Below are positions 1-10,842 of a stretch of DNA of 64,000 nt, piece after piece. A model generated the notes under the pieces. That model saw only the letters and a list, made by a program, of their open reading frames with translations, searched no databases and was not told the origin of the DNA. The DNA comes from Blattamonas nauphoetae (lineage: Eukaryota > Preaxostyla > Oxymonadida): assembly GCA_033064195.1 (NCBI GenBank), contig JARBJD010000361.1, positions 1-64,000 on the forward strand, written 5' to 3'. A program made the translations under genes and the position numbers. How positions within the stretch are numbered: the stretch's first letter is position 1; every line of letters begins with the position of its first letter.

Positions 1-518
1 GCACTTCCGTTTCTGTTGGGACTCTCTGGATCAGAGCTGCGTATGAGATCATAGACAACCAGTGGCAGAGACAAGAATCACTGATGAATGCAGAGAGATC
101 TCTTTTGACTCACTGTACATTGATGACTTCTCAGTGAAGAATCTCCAAACGATTATCCTTCTTGATGACTGTCGTAGAATCTTAGGTGAGAGAAGGAGAC
201 ATCAAAATAGAATGACAATGATGGACTTGTTACTGGAGAATCGACAACCGAAATTCATTCTTTCTGACGATGCATGAGCTCTTCAGTTTGTCAGCAGACA
301 TGAAGTCAAACATCGATTCAATGTGGATCTTTGGAGGATTTAACAAAGAACGAATCAGTCGAGTCTATCCTCAGTTGAACTCACCAATTGATATTCGACA
401 ATTCTGGAATGTCTATCAACGAAAACAAAAATGTGAAGCAATCATTCTTCGAAACAATACAGATGGAGTTGCACTGACTGAGATCAACAAAGAAGGTTTA
501 AACCGAACTGTCCGTTAA
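1..518 (+). pseudogene. ATP: Polinton packaging ATPase, C-terminal part
   Basis: The stretch matches the last 150 or so residues of the ATPase complete in copies B (25982-26863) and C (50421-51335). It includes the Walker B-like IILLDDCRRI and the following conserved MHELFSLSADMKSN segment; the Walker A half lies off the left edge. In the family this FtsK/HerA-type enzyme pumps element DNA into the capsid. The 3' end overlaps the convergent coiled-coil gene by about 20 bases, as in copy B. It is broken (about one break) and incomplete because of the window edge. Confidence 0.8.
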
Positions 519-857
519 TTCTTGAATCAAATTCCCAATGGTCTCGTCAAGACTTCGAAGCCTCATGCTGAGAGTATCTGTCAACATCCGAATTGATTCT
601 TCTATGTCTGATAATCTTTGATCAATCGAGAGTGAATTAGGAGGAGTGGAAGCATCAACATATTGTTTCCTCAGTGCAATCTCACCTCTTATTTTTGTGA
701 TTCTGTATCCATCAATTTGGATCATCCTATTCAGTTTCTGTGTTGTGTACTCATTTAGTTCTTTTTTATTCTTCTCCAAGTATCTCTGAAAGTCGTGGAT
801 GTTTGTGAACTCTTTCTGTTCTGGATCAAACGGTTCTAATATTTTCAGTGATGACAT
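498..857 (-). CDS. Polinton small coiled-coil protein (119 aa)
   Basis: A 119-residue charged protein beginning MSSLKILEPFDPEQ. It has a Lys/Glu-rich middle and a heptad-like C-terminal third (roughly residues 75-115) with regular Leu/Ile/Met, so a coiled coil is likely. Near-identical genes lie in copy B (26843-27202) and, interrupted, in copy C. It converges on and overlaps the end of the ATPase gene, a fixed arrangement in all three copies that suggests compaction. I do not recognise the family; a virion or packaging accessory role is only a guess from its position. The stretch at 542-574 resembles the mini-insertion consensus described in the findings. Confidence 0.7.
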   Translation of the reverse strand: MSSLKILEPFDPEQKEFTNIHDFQRYLEKNKKELNEYTTQKLNRMIQIDGYRITKIRGEIALRKQYVDASTPPNSLSIDQRLSDIEESIRMLTDTLSMRLRSLDETIGNLIQELTDSSV

Positions 858-893
858 TTAAGAGAAATAAAAATATCTGAAACATTCTTGAGA

Positions 894-2852
894 CTACGCC
901 AAATTAAAGTCAGCAATGAACTCTGGAGTTAAGTCGTCAATCGAGTCTGCATGAAACTTCGTGTGTTGGATTGGAACGTAGACAACTTTTGACAGACAAG
1001 TGAGACCATTCAGTAGAGTAGCTACAACATTCCCGTGTTTGTATTCGATGAATTTCCCCACGAATTGAAACTGTCTACGCTTCTTCTGAAACTTAGCAAC
1101 TGTCTTGTTCAAATCAAGGTGAATCAACAGAATGTTTCCTGGTTTGTATTTCCATAGCATCTGAGTTGTCTGCTGTCTTTGGATGGCCTTCAATTGTTCT
1201 TCACAACTGGAGACATACAGTGCTTCAATCTCTCTATTGTTTTGTGCTTGCTCTGGAGTGAACTTGTTCCAGTACGCTCGATGTGGAGTCATGTTGTAGT
1301 ATTCCACCATCTGATTCATCAATGAATGATTTGCCATATGTGTCGCATTGTCCTGGAATCCATCTCTGATTGTTCTGATCACTCTATCCACAATTCGATT
1401 GTGATTTGTGAAAGGTGAACTTGTGAAATATGTACTGACGTTCTGATCCTTGAAAAACTCTGATGCTTCTCCACTTGTCCATGCTGCTTCTCCATCACCT
1501 CGTATGTTGTTGACATGAACTCCACGATGATTAATCAGATCGTTGATTGCAGTCTTGACTTTTCTCCATGATTTATCCAGAACAGGAATCACAACCAGGT
1601 ATTTAGTGTTGATGTTAATTGCGAAGAGGTAAATCTGTAGAACTGTTTTCGACGTTGGTGATTGGATAAAGACAAGATCAATTTCCCATGATCCGAACTT
1701 GGGAGAAAAGTAAGGTCGATCACAATTCTGAGGAACCTTTCTGTCTGATGTTTTCTGTGGATCACCAGGAATTGCTTTGGACATGAACTGCATCTTCGAC
1801 CTGAATGGATACACAATTTTTTCTGTTGTTTTAGGCATCATTTGTGGATCAATTCTCATTCTGTCACTTCCTTTTTCTCTCTGAATCTTCCTCGGATGTG
1901 CAACACTCCATCTGTGATCAAATTCCTCATACCAATCCTGAAATGATCTTCCTCCAAATGGGATTTGTTTTGTGTGAGTCAGTATGAAGTCAAGATCTTC
2001 GTTCGCAATCTTTCTGTTTATCGAGGCTCGAACGAATGTGTCTCTGTTCATTTTATTGGCATCCAGAATGTGTGAGGTAATAAAGTGTTCCATTTGCTTT
2101 AGATTATTCAATAATGAGTTCTCAGCTTTGATTTGTTCATCTTCTGAATCGTTTCTCTGTTGATGATCAAACAATCCTTTCATTCGTCCCAACTTATTGA
2201 GTACTTGCTGTGTCGTCTTGCTAAAGGCTTCGAGCCCTCCTGGGCGGAGAGTTGGTTCGTAGTGTCTGATCTCTCTCACAGGGTGTTTGGACGTAGTTGT
2301 TCTGATTGACATTGGTGGATTGGGAAGAATGACATCATCATCCTCCTCTTCAAATCTCCTCTCCTTCATTGGATATTCATATTCAAACCCCATTGATTTC
2401 AAGTTTCTCATCTGTCCAGGAACAACTAGGTCTTCAGGTGATTGAATTGCTATTGGTCTTTGCACTGGTGTTGGGATTTGTCTTGCCTCTGCAGGCCTTC
2501 GAATCCGTGGTGAAAAACTCACTCCCTGATTCACCTCGTGATGATAAAATTGATATGCTTCGAATGCAAGTTTAGCAGTGCTATCCCGAATACGAATTCC
2601 TAGGAAGTTGCTTACAAATTGTTGAACTACTCTTCTTCCATCAGGTAGTGATAATTCAGGAGGTAATCCACCATTGAACCAATCCTCGAAGTATGTTTCA
2701 TCATTTCCATCAAATGGTCCATTAGAATCAGCGCCATGATAGACAGGTAAAACGTTAGTTAAAGTCCATTTCTTTTCGACTATTGTGTTTTTAGAATGCT
2801 GTGTACACCGAAGTAACCTATTCACTAAAGTATCAATCTGTCGTGTATTCAT
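894..2852 (-). CDS. INT: Polinton retroviral-like integrase
   Basis: A 652-residue protein with a DDE-type integrase core. The first acid is in SWEIDLVFIQSPTSK (about residue 390), the second in RGDGEAAW, and the last helix is around HNRIVDRVIRTIRD. An SH3-like basic C-terminal region follows (KFQKKRRQFQFVGKFIEYKHG). In Polintons this enzyme joins the TIR ends to host DNA and makes 6-bp duplications, matching the CATGTG seen around copy B. The frame is open throughout. Compared with B and C it carries a 36-bp in-frame mini-insertion at 2216-2251. The start is chosen because the shared A/T promoter-like block lies just upstream. Confidence 0.88.
   Translation of the reverse strand: MNTRQIDTLVNRLLRCTQHSKNTIVEKKWTLTNVLPVYHGADSNGPFDGNDETYFEDWFNGGLPPELSLPDGRRVVQQFVSNFLGIRIRDSTAKLAFEAYQFYHHEVNQGVSFSPRIRRPAEARQIPTPVQRPIAIQSPEDLVVPGQMRNLKSMGFEYEYPMKERRFEEEDDDVILPNPPMSIRTTTSKHPVREIRHYEPTLRPGGLEAFSKTTQQVLNKLGRMKGLFDHQQRNDSEDEQIKAENSLLNNLKQMEHFITSHILDANKMNRDTFVRASINRKIANEDLDFILTHTKQIPFGGRSFQDWYEEFDHRWSVAHPRKIQREKGSDRMRIDPQMMPKTTEKIVYPFRSKMQFMSKAIPGDPQKTSDRKVPQNCDRPYFSPKFGSWEIDLVFIQSPTSKTVLQIYLFAININTKYLVVIPVLDKSWRKVKTAINDLINHRGVHVNNIRGDGEAAWTSGEASEFFKDQNVSTYFTSSPFTNHNRIVDRVIRTIRDGFQDNATHMANHSLMNQMVEYYNMTPHRAYWNKFTPEQAQNNREIEALYVSSCEEQLKAIQRQQTTQMLWKYKPGNILLIHLDLNKTVAKFQKKRRQFQFVGKFIEYKHGNVVATLLNGLTCLSKVVYVPIQHTKFHADSIDDLTPEFIADFNLA
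2216..2251. repeat. 36-bp mini-insertion in integrase gene
   Basis: Aligning copy A with copies B and C, the flanks (tgtcg / ttggttcg) join directly in B and C, whereas A holds exactly 36 extra bases beginning TCTTGCTAAAGGCTTCGA and ending GGGCGGAGAG. The insert adds 12 codons and keeps the frame. It matches other members at 6561, 14207, 15316, 15621, 48073 and 60616. Confidence 0.75.
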
Positions 2853-4741
2853 TTCTTCAAAAATAAAGTTTGAGTTTATTCAATAATATAATCAGTTGCT
2901 TTCAGTCCATGAATGAATGGAGGACATGATTCATTTTCAAGTACGATTGCCTTCAGATGAATTCCACTGAGACTGAGTTTCTGTTGTTGTATTTTGGCTA
3001 TCTCAAATCCGTTGGGGTCCTCTTCGTACACGATTCTTCTTGTCTGGAACGCATCATACTGATGCTTGAACCGTTTTACGGTGAAGTTCAGTGTCGTAGT
3101 CACAGTTTTCTCTCCATTAAGACATTTCACATAATCGTCACTTGTGATATTTGTTTTCTTCAATGACACTCCTTTGATCTTGCATTTTTCATCGAGAGAG
3201 TAACACTTGGGTGCAAGACAGATCATCTGCTCACCTTCCTTCTCAATTGCTAATCCCAAAAGTTTCTTCTCATCCTCAACTCCTTTTTCAGGATTGGGAA
3301 ACCATTCAAATTTGTGTGCGTCATAGAATTCTTTGTCAGCAATCACGTGTTCAAATTGTTGATGAATTCCAGCTTTTGGATCACCACTAATTGCCCAGTA
3401 CGCAGAGTCAGTGTCTCCTTCACAAAAGTGAATCTTGTTCATGTCTAGGCATTTGTACATGAAGTTGTAGATGAAATTCAGATACCAGAACTTGGCATTA
3501 TCGAGTGTGAATACTGCTTCTTGCAGACATGTTTTGCATGATGCTTTCTCACGATCTTCAATCACAATGTAGTTGTCCTCATTGATCTCTCGAGTCGCTA
3601 CAAATCCTTTCATCATCTGTTTCTAGTATGTTCTCTTCTCATTGCAGATTGTGATTGAGTTGTACTTCTCAGTGTTCATTCCATCATATCCGTAACTTCC
3701 ATTGAGGTTCGTCTCACAGAATTGTTCTTTTCCCTTGTTTCCAACCTTCATTGCTTCTATTCTGTCATTCATGAACGATGTCACAAATGGTTCAAATCCA
3801 GCATGTCTCGAAAAGACCATCACACTCTTTACGTCATCAATACTGAAGTGGCAATAGTCGATGAGGAACCACAGATAGTATGTCGAAAAGAACATATACT
3901 GATCGTGTGTGCTCAAGAGTTGAGTCAGCTTTCTTTGTTTGTCATCAGTCTTCAATCCATGCTTCTTCATCAACGAATATGTCTTCTCTCCAAAGGTCTC
4001 TTCTGTTGTATTGACCACAATGTTTCTGAAGATTGGTGGGAAGTTAATGAAATCATTTATGTACTTCTCGTCGAAGTGTCCTTTCAACTCTGCAACGAAC
4101 AATGTCTTCTGATTCTTGTTCTCGATGATCTCCCGACATTCTTGATCTCCTGTTGCAGTGAATAAGCATCGTCCTGGCATGAACATTCTGTGTTTGGTGT
4201 ATGGATTGTTCTTGTTCTTGATTGATGAGACAGCACTTGGATAAAGTGAATTGAAGTCCACACCGCAGACATGAGTCATAATGTGTTCAGTATCTTCGGA
4301 GATAACTTTTCCTTCTTCATATGTGAAGTGATTGATTGGAGTCACGTCTTTGATGTTCTGTCGATGTTGAACATTCGATAATCCACCAGTCACTGCGGCT
4401 CTCAGTTTAGGGTAGGTCTGCTCATGTGTCAGAGTCATCGGTAGTGATTTCCAGATGCAATACTTCTTCAGTTGAATTCTCAATCTTGTGAGATGTTCAT
4501 CTTTGTCTGACTTGTAGGTGTTGCAGTAGTCACAGCAGATCTTCACGTTCTCTTTTGAATGTCCTTTCGAATTGTCGATTCGATCCAGTGTAGGTCGTAC
4601 AGCTTGTGAGAAGTGACTCTTGCATATACAGCACACTCTCTTGCATTGTTGAACAAACCAGTCGTAGTCTGCTTCAGTGACATTGTTGGTAGTATTGCGA
4701 TGAGTTTTCTGGTCTTGATAAATGTACGATGCAACCTTGTA

Positions 4742-6139
4742 TAGTAGTAAAATAACCCGGCGAGGGTAAAATAACCCGGGGTGAAAACCCCCTTTTTTGG
4801 ACCCCTCTTTCCGTCCATCCCATATTTCTCGGAACCATAATTTTTTTGGGTCCCACTTTTTTTCCATAATGTTTGTCTCAACTCCGAGTATCCATCGACG
4901 TAGAAATCGAACCTCCAAAATAGGATCCTGGGCCGGGGGTGCCTATTTCGGAACCATATTTTGGTCTATTTTTGACCCATTTTTGGCTCCTAAATAGGAG
5001 GTCCTTAACATTTAAGCTTAGAGGATCCGAACTTCACGACCACTTTTCTCCACGCCTGTTCAAAATTTAGCTTTCTCGTTTCATTTCTGGTTGTTTGGGA
5101 TGTTTTTCTCTCGAAATCACAATTTTTTGAAAAGTGAAAAATCCTGGGGGGACCTGGGTGGAAATTCAGGGTCAAAAACTGATTTCCCTGTATACAAAGC
5201 TTAGTGATCTGAAAACTTGTTTTGATCATATCTCCACAACCAGACATAGTTCCGACATGAAGTTTTCACCAATATGGATGTTTTGTTGGATTATATTTTT
5301 TTCTGAAAATTTTGAGAAAAATCCCTTTGCGGCAGTTGAGATTCTTTTGTGGGTTTTTGGCCTTGGTTCGAAAGGAGAGCTGTCACTTGACATGGGATGA
5401 TGCACCCGTCTCCAAATTTCATTAAAATGATGCGAACACAATCAGAATCGAATCCAAAAGCTCAAATTGGTTAGAATCGTGCTTGGGAGGAGAGCAGTTG
5501 GGGTTGATTCTGAGAAAACCACGAAAACTATCAAAGACGCTAAAATAGGAGGTCTTCGAAAATTCTCAAAATTTTCAGAAAAATATAGTATCCAACAAAA
5601 CATCCATATTGGTGAAAACTTCATGTCGGAACTATGTCTGGTTATGGAGATATGATCAAAACAAGTTTTCAGATCCCTAAGCTTATTATACAGGGAAATC
5701 AGTTTTTGACCCTGAATTTCCACCCAGGTCCCCCCAGGATTTTTCACTTTTCAAAAAATTGTGATTTCGAGAGAAAAACATCCCAAACAACCAGAAATGA
5801 AACGAGAAAGCTAAATTTTGAACAGGCGTGGAGAAAAGTGGTCGTGAAGTTCGGATCCTCTAAGCTTAAATGTTAAGGACCTCCTATTTAGGAGCCAAAA
5901 ATGGGTCAAAAATAGACCAAAATATGGTTCCGAAATAGGCACCCCCGGCCCAGGATCCTATTTTGGAGGTTCGATTTCTACGTCGATGGATACTCGGAGT
6001 TGAGACAAACATTATGGAAAAAAAGTGGGACCCAAAAAAATTATGGTTCCGAGAAATATGGGATGGACGGAAAGAGGGGTCCAAAAAAGGGGGTTTTCAC
6101 CCCGGGTTATTTTACCCTCGCCGGGTTATTTTACTACTA
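4742..6139. mobile_element. Foldback MITE-like element 1 (TA duplication)
   Basis: The 1398-bp element begins TAGTAGTAAAATAACCC and ends with its reverse complement. It is flanked by TA (4740-4741 and 6140-6141), and copy B has a single uninterrupted site here. Nearly the whole element is one inverted repeat: arms of about 565 bp (4742 to about 5308 and about 5572 to 6139) around a loop of about 260 bp. No transposase is encoded; the open frames in the arms are mirror images of each other. The TA duplication suits a Tc1/mariner-type mover in trans (inference). Confidence 0.85.
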
Positions 6140-6560
6140 TACTTCCAGTATTGTTTCGTGATTTTGATGGGACCAGATTCGTCACATTCGTTGTAGTCAG
6201 CGTCAGTATCAAAGTCCTTGTAGGCACATGCATACTTGATTGCTGAAGCATTGGCTGACAGTGAGAGATTGTGCAACATGTCCACTTTGTATTGGAAGTT
6301 CAGATCAATGAGATTGCCAAGTGGTGCAATCATGCATTCAACGTCTCTGATGTTGTAGAATTTCAGATACTCCCAACGGTTCTTGAATCCTTGTCTGTTC
6401 CAATCATCAAGGTACATTTGGTAATCTGGGTCGGACATTTCACTGTTGTTCAGACTCGAATAGAATTCATATTTAGAGAATGGTTCTTGTTTGCTCAGTA
6501 CTGTGTCGTAGTCTGATGAGTCGAAGGATTCGTAAGCAAAGAATGATTTCTGAAGAGTTG

Positions 6561-6596
6561 TCTTGCCTTTGCAAGGCGTCGAGCTCTCGGCGAGAG
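6561..6596. repeat. 36-bp mini-insertion in polymerase gene
   Basis: Copy A has exactly 36 extra bases here compared with copy B, starting TCTTGCCTTTGCAAGG and ending CTCGGCGAGAG. They add the residues LAESSTPCKGKT between two strongly conserved stretches (FGGNT and TLQKSFF). Length, ends and the TCGA core match the insert at 2216-2251. The insert lies shortly before the third exonuclease motif. Confidence 0.75.
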
Positions 6597-8703
6597 TGTT
6601 TCCTCCAAAAGCCTTCACTGCATTATCCAATGTCATTGGTCCAGTGTATGACATCATGTCGATGAACCGAAGGACCTGTTGAGTTTTCTCATGTCTGATC
6701 AAAACTTGTTTGTACTTTGTTGTGGATCCAAGGAAGCTCACCACTTTCCAATCCTTATCAACGAGATCACGAAAGATGAGATTGATGTCAAATCTGGAAC
6801 TGTTGAACCCGATCACACTGACTTCATTCTGAGAGGGTATTTCTGGATCTTCATATTGATTGTTCTCTCTTACTGTCTCAGCGTATTTGAAGAGTTCTCT
6901 GATCCATTGCTTCACGAAGTCCTTTCCATCTCGAAGATCAAAGTAGATTGACTTCACACCTGATTTTGTCTTAATTGATGATGCAACGGAGAGAGGCTTC
7001 AAGTGTGAGATCAACTGAGAATTGTCATCCGAGAATAGATTATCAAGAATGAGATCTTCCATCGTTTCGAAATCGTACGTGATGTAGTACTGCGTTGGTT
7101 TGAACTCGTCTTGTCTCTTATGTGCCATCAGAAATTCATAAGTTCTATTGTTGAGGATATGTGGAACATATGGTCTTGGTGTCTTATCGAGTGAGATCTT
7201 CTTCATATGTTTTCCATCAAGTTCTTTGCACTCTCTGAGATGCTTCTCGTAGTATGTCTTGAAGTGAGAATCCTTGACTTGGAATCCTCTTGATTGACAG
7301 TACGGACAGAGTTTGTATCCAGTGATTTTCTCAGGATCAACAATGAACATCACATGAACGAGAGTTGCAGTAAGTGGAATCATCAAGATGGGAAGAACTC
7401 TTGCATCGTCATTTTCGTTGACATACGATTGACTTAGGAAATACTTCTTCTTGTCTTCATCATATTCATAAATGTGAACTGTGATGTTGTGTCTAATCAT
7501 TTCTTTCTCCAAATCACAAGCGATATCAAATCCAGGGTATTTTCGCAAGTGTTCAGTCAGTTGATGTGGCTTCAGGTGAGTCAGATTCTTCGATTCTGCG
7601 AACAATCTTTTTGCTTCAACGTTTCTCATATTGATTGATATCTTCTTACCAGGAACTTCAGGAAGAGTGAGGAACGATAGTGCTTGAAAGAAGCAAATAT
7701 TGAACTCAGAATCGATGTATCGAACGTTTCTCGTTTTGATGTGTTCAGTGAGAATTGCATTCGCTTTTCCTGCAACTGGGAATCGATAGACTGCAACTAG
7801 AATTGAGTGGAATGCTATGTACATTGTCTTCGTATCCATCAGTGTTCTCTCTTGAGATTCTTTGATAAGATTGATTGCATACTTCGAATACTCGTTGATG
7901 TCTCCTGCACTTCTGATCACCGTTGGGAAACTCTTTGACGTGTTCTCCAATTCTGGTCTGAAGTCATTGTAAGTTGTCTCATCTTTGTCTTTTCTCTCGA
8001 TGATCTTTCCAAAGTCAATACTAATCTTGAATGGATGGTCTTTCTCTTTGTCGAACACTGCTTTGATGAATGTTGTGATTTCTTCAACGTTCTTCAGATG
8101 ATTGTGGAAGTACAATTGATATGGTTTTCCAATATCTTCGACCTTCTCGACCTCATTCTTTTTGAACTTCCTTCGTGCATCCATGAGACAAGAATTGAAT
8201 GCTACTTTGTCACGCGGTTCAGCAAGTAATATGCATTCTTCAAATCCATCAAATGTCTGCACTTCTCTTTTTTCCATTTGTTCATTTTTCTTTTGAATGA
8301 TCAACAGATTCTTCATCCAATGATCCATCAACTTCTCTTCAATTGAATTCAGTTTCCATGTCATTCTGAACACTTGCTTCTTCAGTTCTTCTTTGTTCAC
8401 TCTTGGATTTGCTTTCATGTTTTCCACGATCATTCGGTGAGCGAGTCGATCTTCTGACGCCATCTGTTGTCGAAGTTTAACTTGTTCAATAAAATCTGGA
8501 ACGAGATTTAGATCGAGATTCTTTGTTGGATGTGGAAACTCGAGATCTGTGTGTTGAAGCATATTCAGGAGAAATGATCTGTGATGTTGATAATTTTTGC
8601 TGTCTGGAATATACGTTCGACCATCACTAAATTGAGATTGTGCATTCGGAAAGAGATCTCGAATTTCTTGAATTCTTTCCTTGACTGGTTTTAGCAGTGC
8701 CAT

Positions 8704-8724
8704 TTACTACAAAATAAAAAATCC
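8704..8724 (-). promoter_or_regulatory. Shared A/T promoter-like block of the polymerase gene
   Basis: Read on the minus strand it is GATTTTTTATTTTGTAGTAA directly before the ATG. It fits the element-wide pattern TTTTTTATTTTTGTATAA followed at once by ATG, and it supports the chosen start. Confidence 0.5.
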
Positions 8725-8746
8725 GAAAATAAAAAAAGTTGAGTGT

Positions 8747-9136
8747 TTATTTCTGTTTTCTCTGATGGGGCTTTTTCGGTGCCTTTAACCAGGAATCAAG
8801 TCTAATTCTGAACACTTCACTTCCGCCAATCTCTCGATATGTGAATGGAACCAGAACATTTGTGTACTCACCTACGAGTTCACAATTGTATTTCTTCAGT
8901 TCATTCTCCACAAATGATTGAGTGTAGTGTCGACGTTTCGCTAGGTGAGGTCTGTTTCCTTGATTCCACAACTTTGGTTTTATTCTCCATTCAACTCCCT
9001 CATGAACATACGTCACCGGCACATTATTTCTGACATACTCAGAGACGAGTGAACAGTTCTCTTCTCTCATTGATTCAATTAATGCTTGTTCTGAACATAC
9101 TCGACGTCTTTCGTTGTACATCTCAGTTGGATTCAT
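8747..9136 (-). CDS. Polinton small repeat-domain protein (129 aa)
   Basis: The protein has two repeats of a motif of about 50 residues: NCSLVSEYVRNNVPVTY ... W ... GNRPH (first half) and NCELVGEYTNVLVPFTY ... W ... KKPH (second half). The layout (N-C-x-L ... EY ... P ... Y ... W ... PH) resembles short DNA-binding repeat modules found with phage and giant-virus nucleases, but the zinc cysteines of such modules are not evident, so the resemblance is weak. Homologues sit at the same place in copy B (34218-34643) and at 10843-11434. The A/T promoter block precedes the ATG. The function is unknown. Confidence 0.7.
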   Translation of the reverse strand: MNPTEMYNERRRVCSEQALIESMREENCSLVSEYVRNNVPVTYVHEGVEWRIKPKLWNQGNRPHLAKRRHYTQSFVENELKKYNCELVGEYTNVLVPFTYREIGGSEVFRIRLDSWLKAPKKPHQRKQK

Positions 9137-9157
9137 TTAATACAAATTAAAAAATTC
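9137..9157 (-). promoter_or_regulatory. Shared A/T promoter-like block of the 129-aa gene
   Basis: Minus-strand reading is AATTTTTTAATTTGTATTAA, then ATG. It is almost identical to the block before the homologous gene of copy B (15575-15595). Confidence 0.5.
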
Positions 9158-10842
9158 AAAAATCAATTTTCTTTCATTGATTTCTCAGTTTTGGATTTTT
9201 CGTTGAAATCGAGGATCAATGGGTTCGATCACTCATTTCTCAAGAGTGTTTGTTTCGTTCCAATTCTTCGCGTTTCAGATTCTCCTGAACTCCAGGATCA
9301 TCGTGGTGTGCTCCCTTTTTTACTTTTTCCGAACTTTTACAGAGATATTTGAGGTTTCAGGATCGGTCGTGGATCTCTGCACTTTTATGTAAAAAGCAGT
9401 ATGTCACTCTCATTTCTCTCTTTTTTCAGCTCTGTTTAACTCGTTTTTGATTGAATTGTCACTTCATTTTCACTAGTTATGTTTTCATTTTCATGACCAC
9501 TTCCGTCTTCGTTTTCTCGTTGTTTCCTCTTTTTTACCACTTCATTCATGTTTCTTTCTCTGTAACTTTTTCTCAAATACAACACACTAATTCTCGTTTA
9601 CTGAGTTTTCCGGACTTTTGCAGAGATCCGCCATTCAACGGCTCACTTCATATCTCGGTATTTTTCCGGAAAATCCAACATGTCACATACTTTTTTGAAT
9701 CAATTTTGTTGTTTTTAAGACATAAAACCGAGAACACAAGCGACATTTTCACTATTGGTGTCACATTTCACGTCATTTTCACGTTCGTCATTTTCACTCT
9801 CAGTTTCAGACTTGCCCGTTTCATTGTTGGTTGTTTCGCTTTCTTTTACTCTGTTTTTGTGAAAAAAGTGATGAAAAATGCAACAAAATGATGTGCTAGT
9901 GAAGTGAGAACGGCCCACAAAATGGAAGTGAATTGAGCAAAATGAAGAGGAATGATGAACAGATCAGATGTGAAATGGGGAGCAAAAGTGATGAAATGAA
10001 AGGGACTACAGCCTGTTTTGAAGTGACAAAAACGGTCAAAAGTTGAGAAGTGAAAACATGAAAAAGTGACTTTATGGGAGAACTATCCGACAAAATCTCC
10101 TCAAAATTCGAGCACACCTCACTCATACCGTGAGAAAGAAGGATTTGTAACGAAATTCAGATCAAAAAATCCATAGTGTCAAAATGTTGGTGCAAATGTG
10201 TCGTCACAAGTGTGATCGAAAAACCGACCCTCCAGAGCGAACTATAGGTGCTGTACAACCAGAATTCTCAAAAAAGCGTCGCTTGAGTGCGATTGTGAAG
10301 TGGTTGACGTGAAATCAATGAGAAATGAAAATTGATGAAAAATTGTGAAAACGATCGTGTGTCGAGGATCGTCAGAACCGAATGACGCGAATACCTGTCC
10401 ACTACCGATTTGACACGTTTTGAGACCATCAGAGGGCGAAAAGTGACGTGTTGGAGAAGAGCGAGACGTCACTTTCTCCTCCTTAAAAATTTTGTCATTT
10501 TCAAAATATGTTGTGGGATCGGATCAAACTTTTTTTTCAAAAGTGCTTTTTTCCTAACATTTCACCAATCAACATCAATTTCGTAATTTTAGAACGTGTT
10601 TGAACGCAATTTGAGACATAACGGTGTTCATAGTGGCGAAATCCGAACATCGACTTTTTCGTCACTTTTTCGACCTAAGTTCGGTACACAGTTCGACGAA
10701 TTCTCAACCGATTTTCATCAGGATTGTCTTGATCGAGGACCGACAGTGTCCCCGAGATTTTAGAATTTTTTTCAGAATTTTTCGAAATGGTTATCATGTT
10801 GGATTTCAGTGATTTGTGGTCAAAAATAGATTTTCAGTATTT
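9158..10842. repeat. Copy A terminal region, inverted match to copy C left end
   Basis: No convincing gene is seen. The stretch is rich in CACTTCA and TCATTTTCAC words. About 10.33-10.83 kb read backwards matches 39.60-40.08 kb of copy C (shared words such as CACTTTTCGCCCTC and GGTTGAGAATTCG), with weaker likeness further in. This fits one arm of a terminal inverted repeat of the A/C subfamily. The outermost 275 bp of copy C's end has no counterpart here. Confidence 0.6.

Larger units (their letters stand above)
2876..8703 (-). pseudogene. POLB: Polinton protein-primed DNA polymerase B, split by a foldback element
   Basis: The polymerase that copies the element by protein priming. From the N terminus: an OTU-like block (SEFNICFFQAL, about residue 335), a Cys/His finger (CPYCQSRGF ... 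HLREC, about 470-495), exonuclease motifs YDFETMEDL (about 546), GFNSSRFDIN (about 633) and FYNIRDVECM (about 786). Beyond the insertion come an HNH-like zinc block (CCICKSHF, TLDRIDNSKGHSKENV, CDYCNTYKS at about 4.50-4.64 kb), then polymerase motifs A (GVDFNSLYPS), B (NGSYGYDGM) and C (EGDTDSAYW). The gene is interrupted by the 1.4-kb element at 4742-6139 and has about one other break. It also carries a 36-bp mini-insertion at 6561-6596. Confidence 0.88.

Noticed and set aside
4674-6246. Many open frames of 60-112 codons in and around the foldback element, often in mirrored pairs
   Set aside because: They read the same palindromic sequence on both strands and occur identically in the second copy. 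They are by-products of the inverted repeat, not genes.
9451-9918. Ser/Phe-rich and Glu/Lys-rich frames in the copy A terminal region
   Set aside because: They result from biased CACTTCA/TTTTCAC-type sequence and have no counterpart in copy C's matching end.
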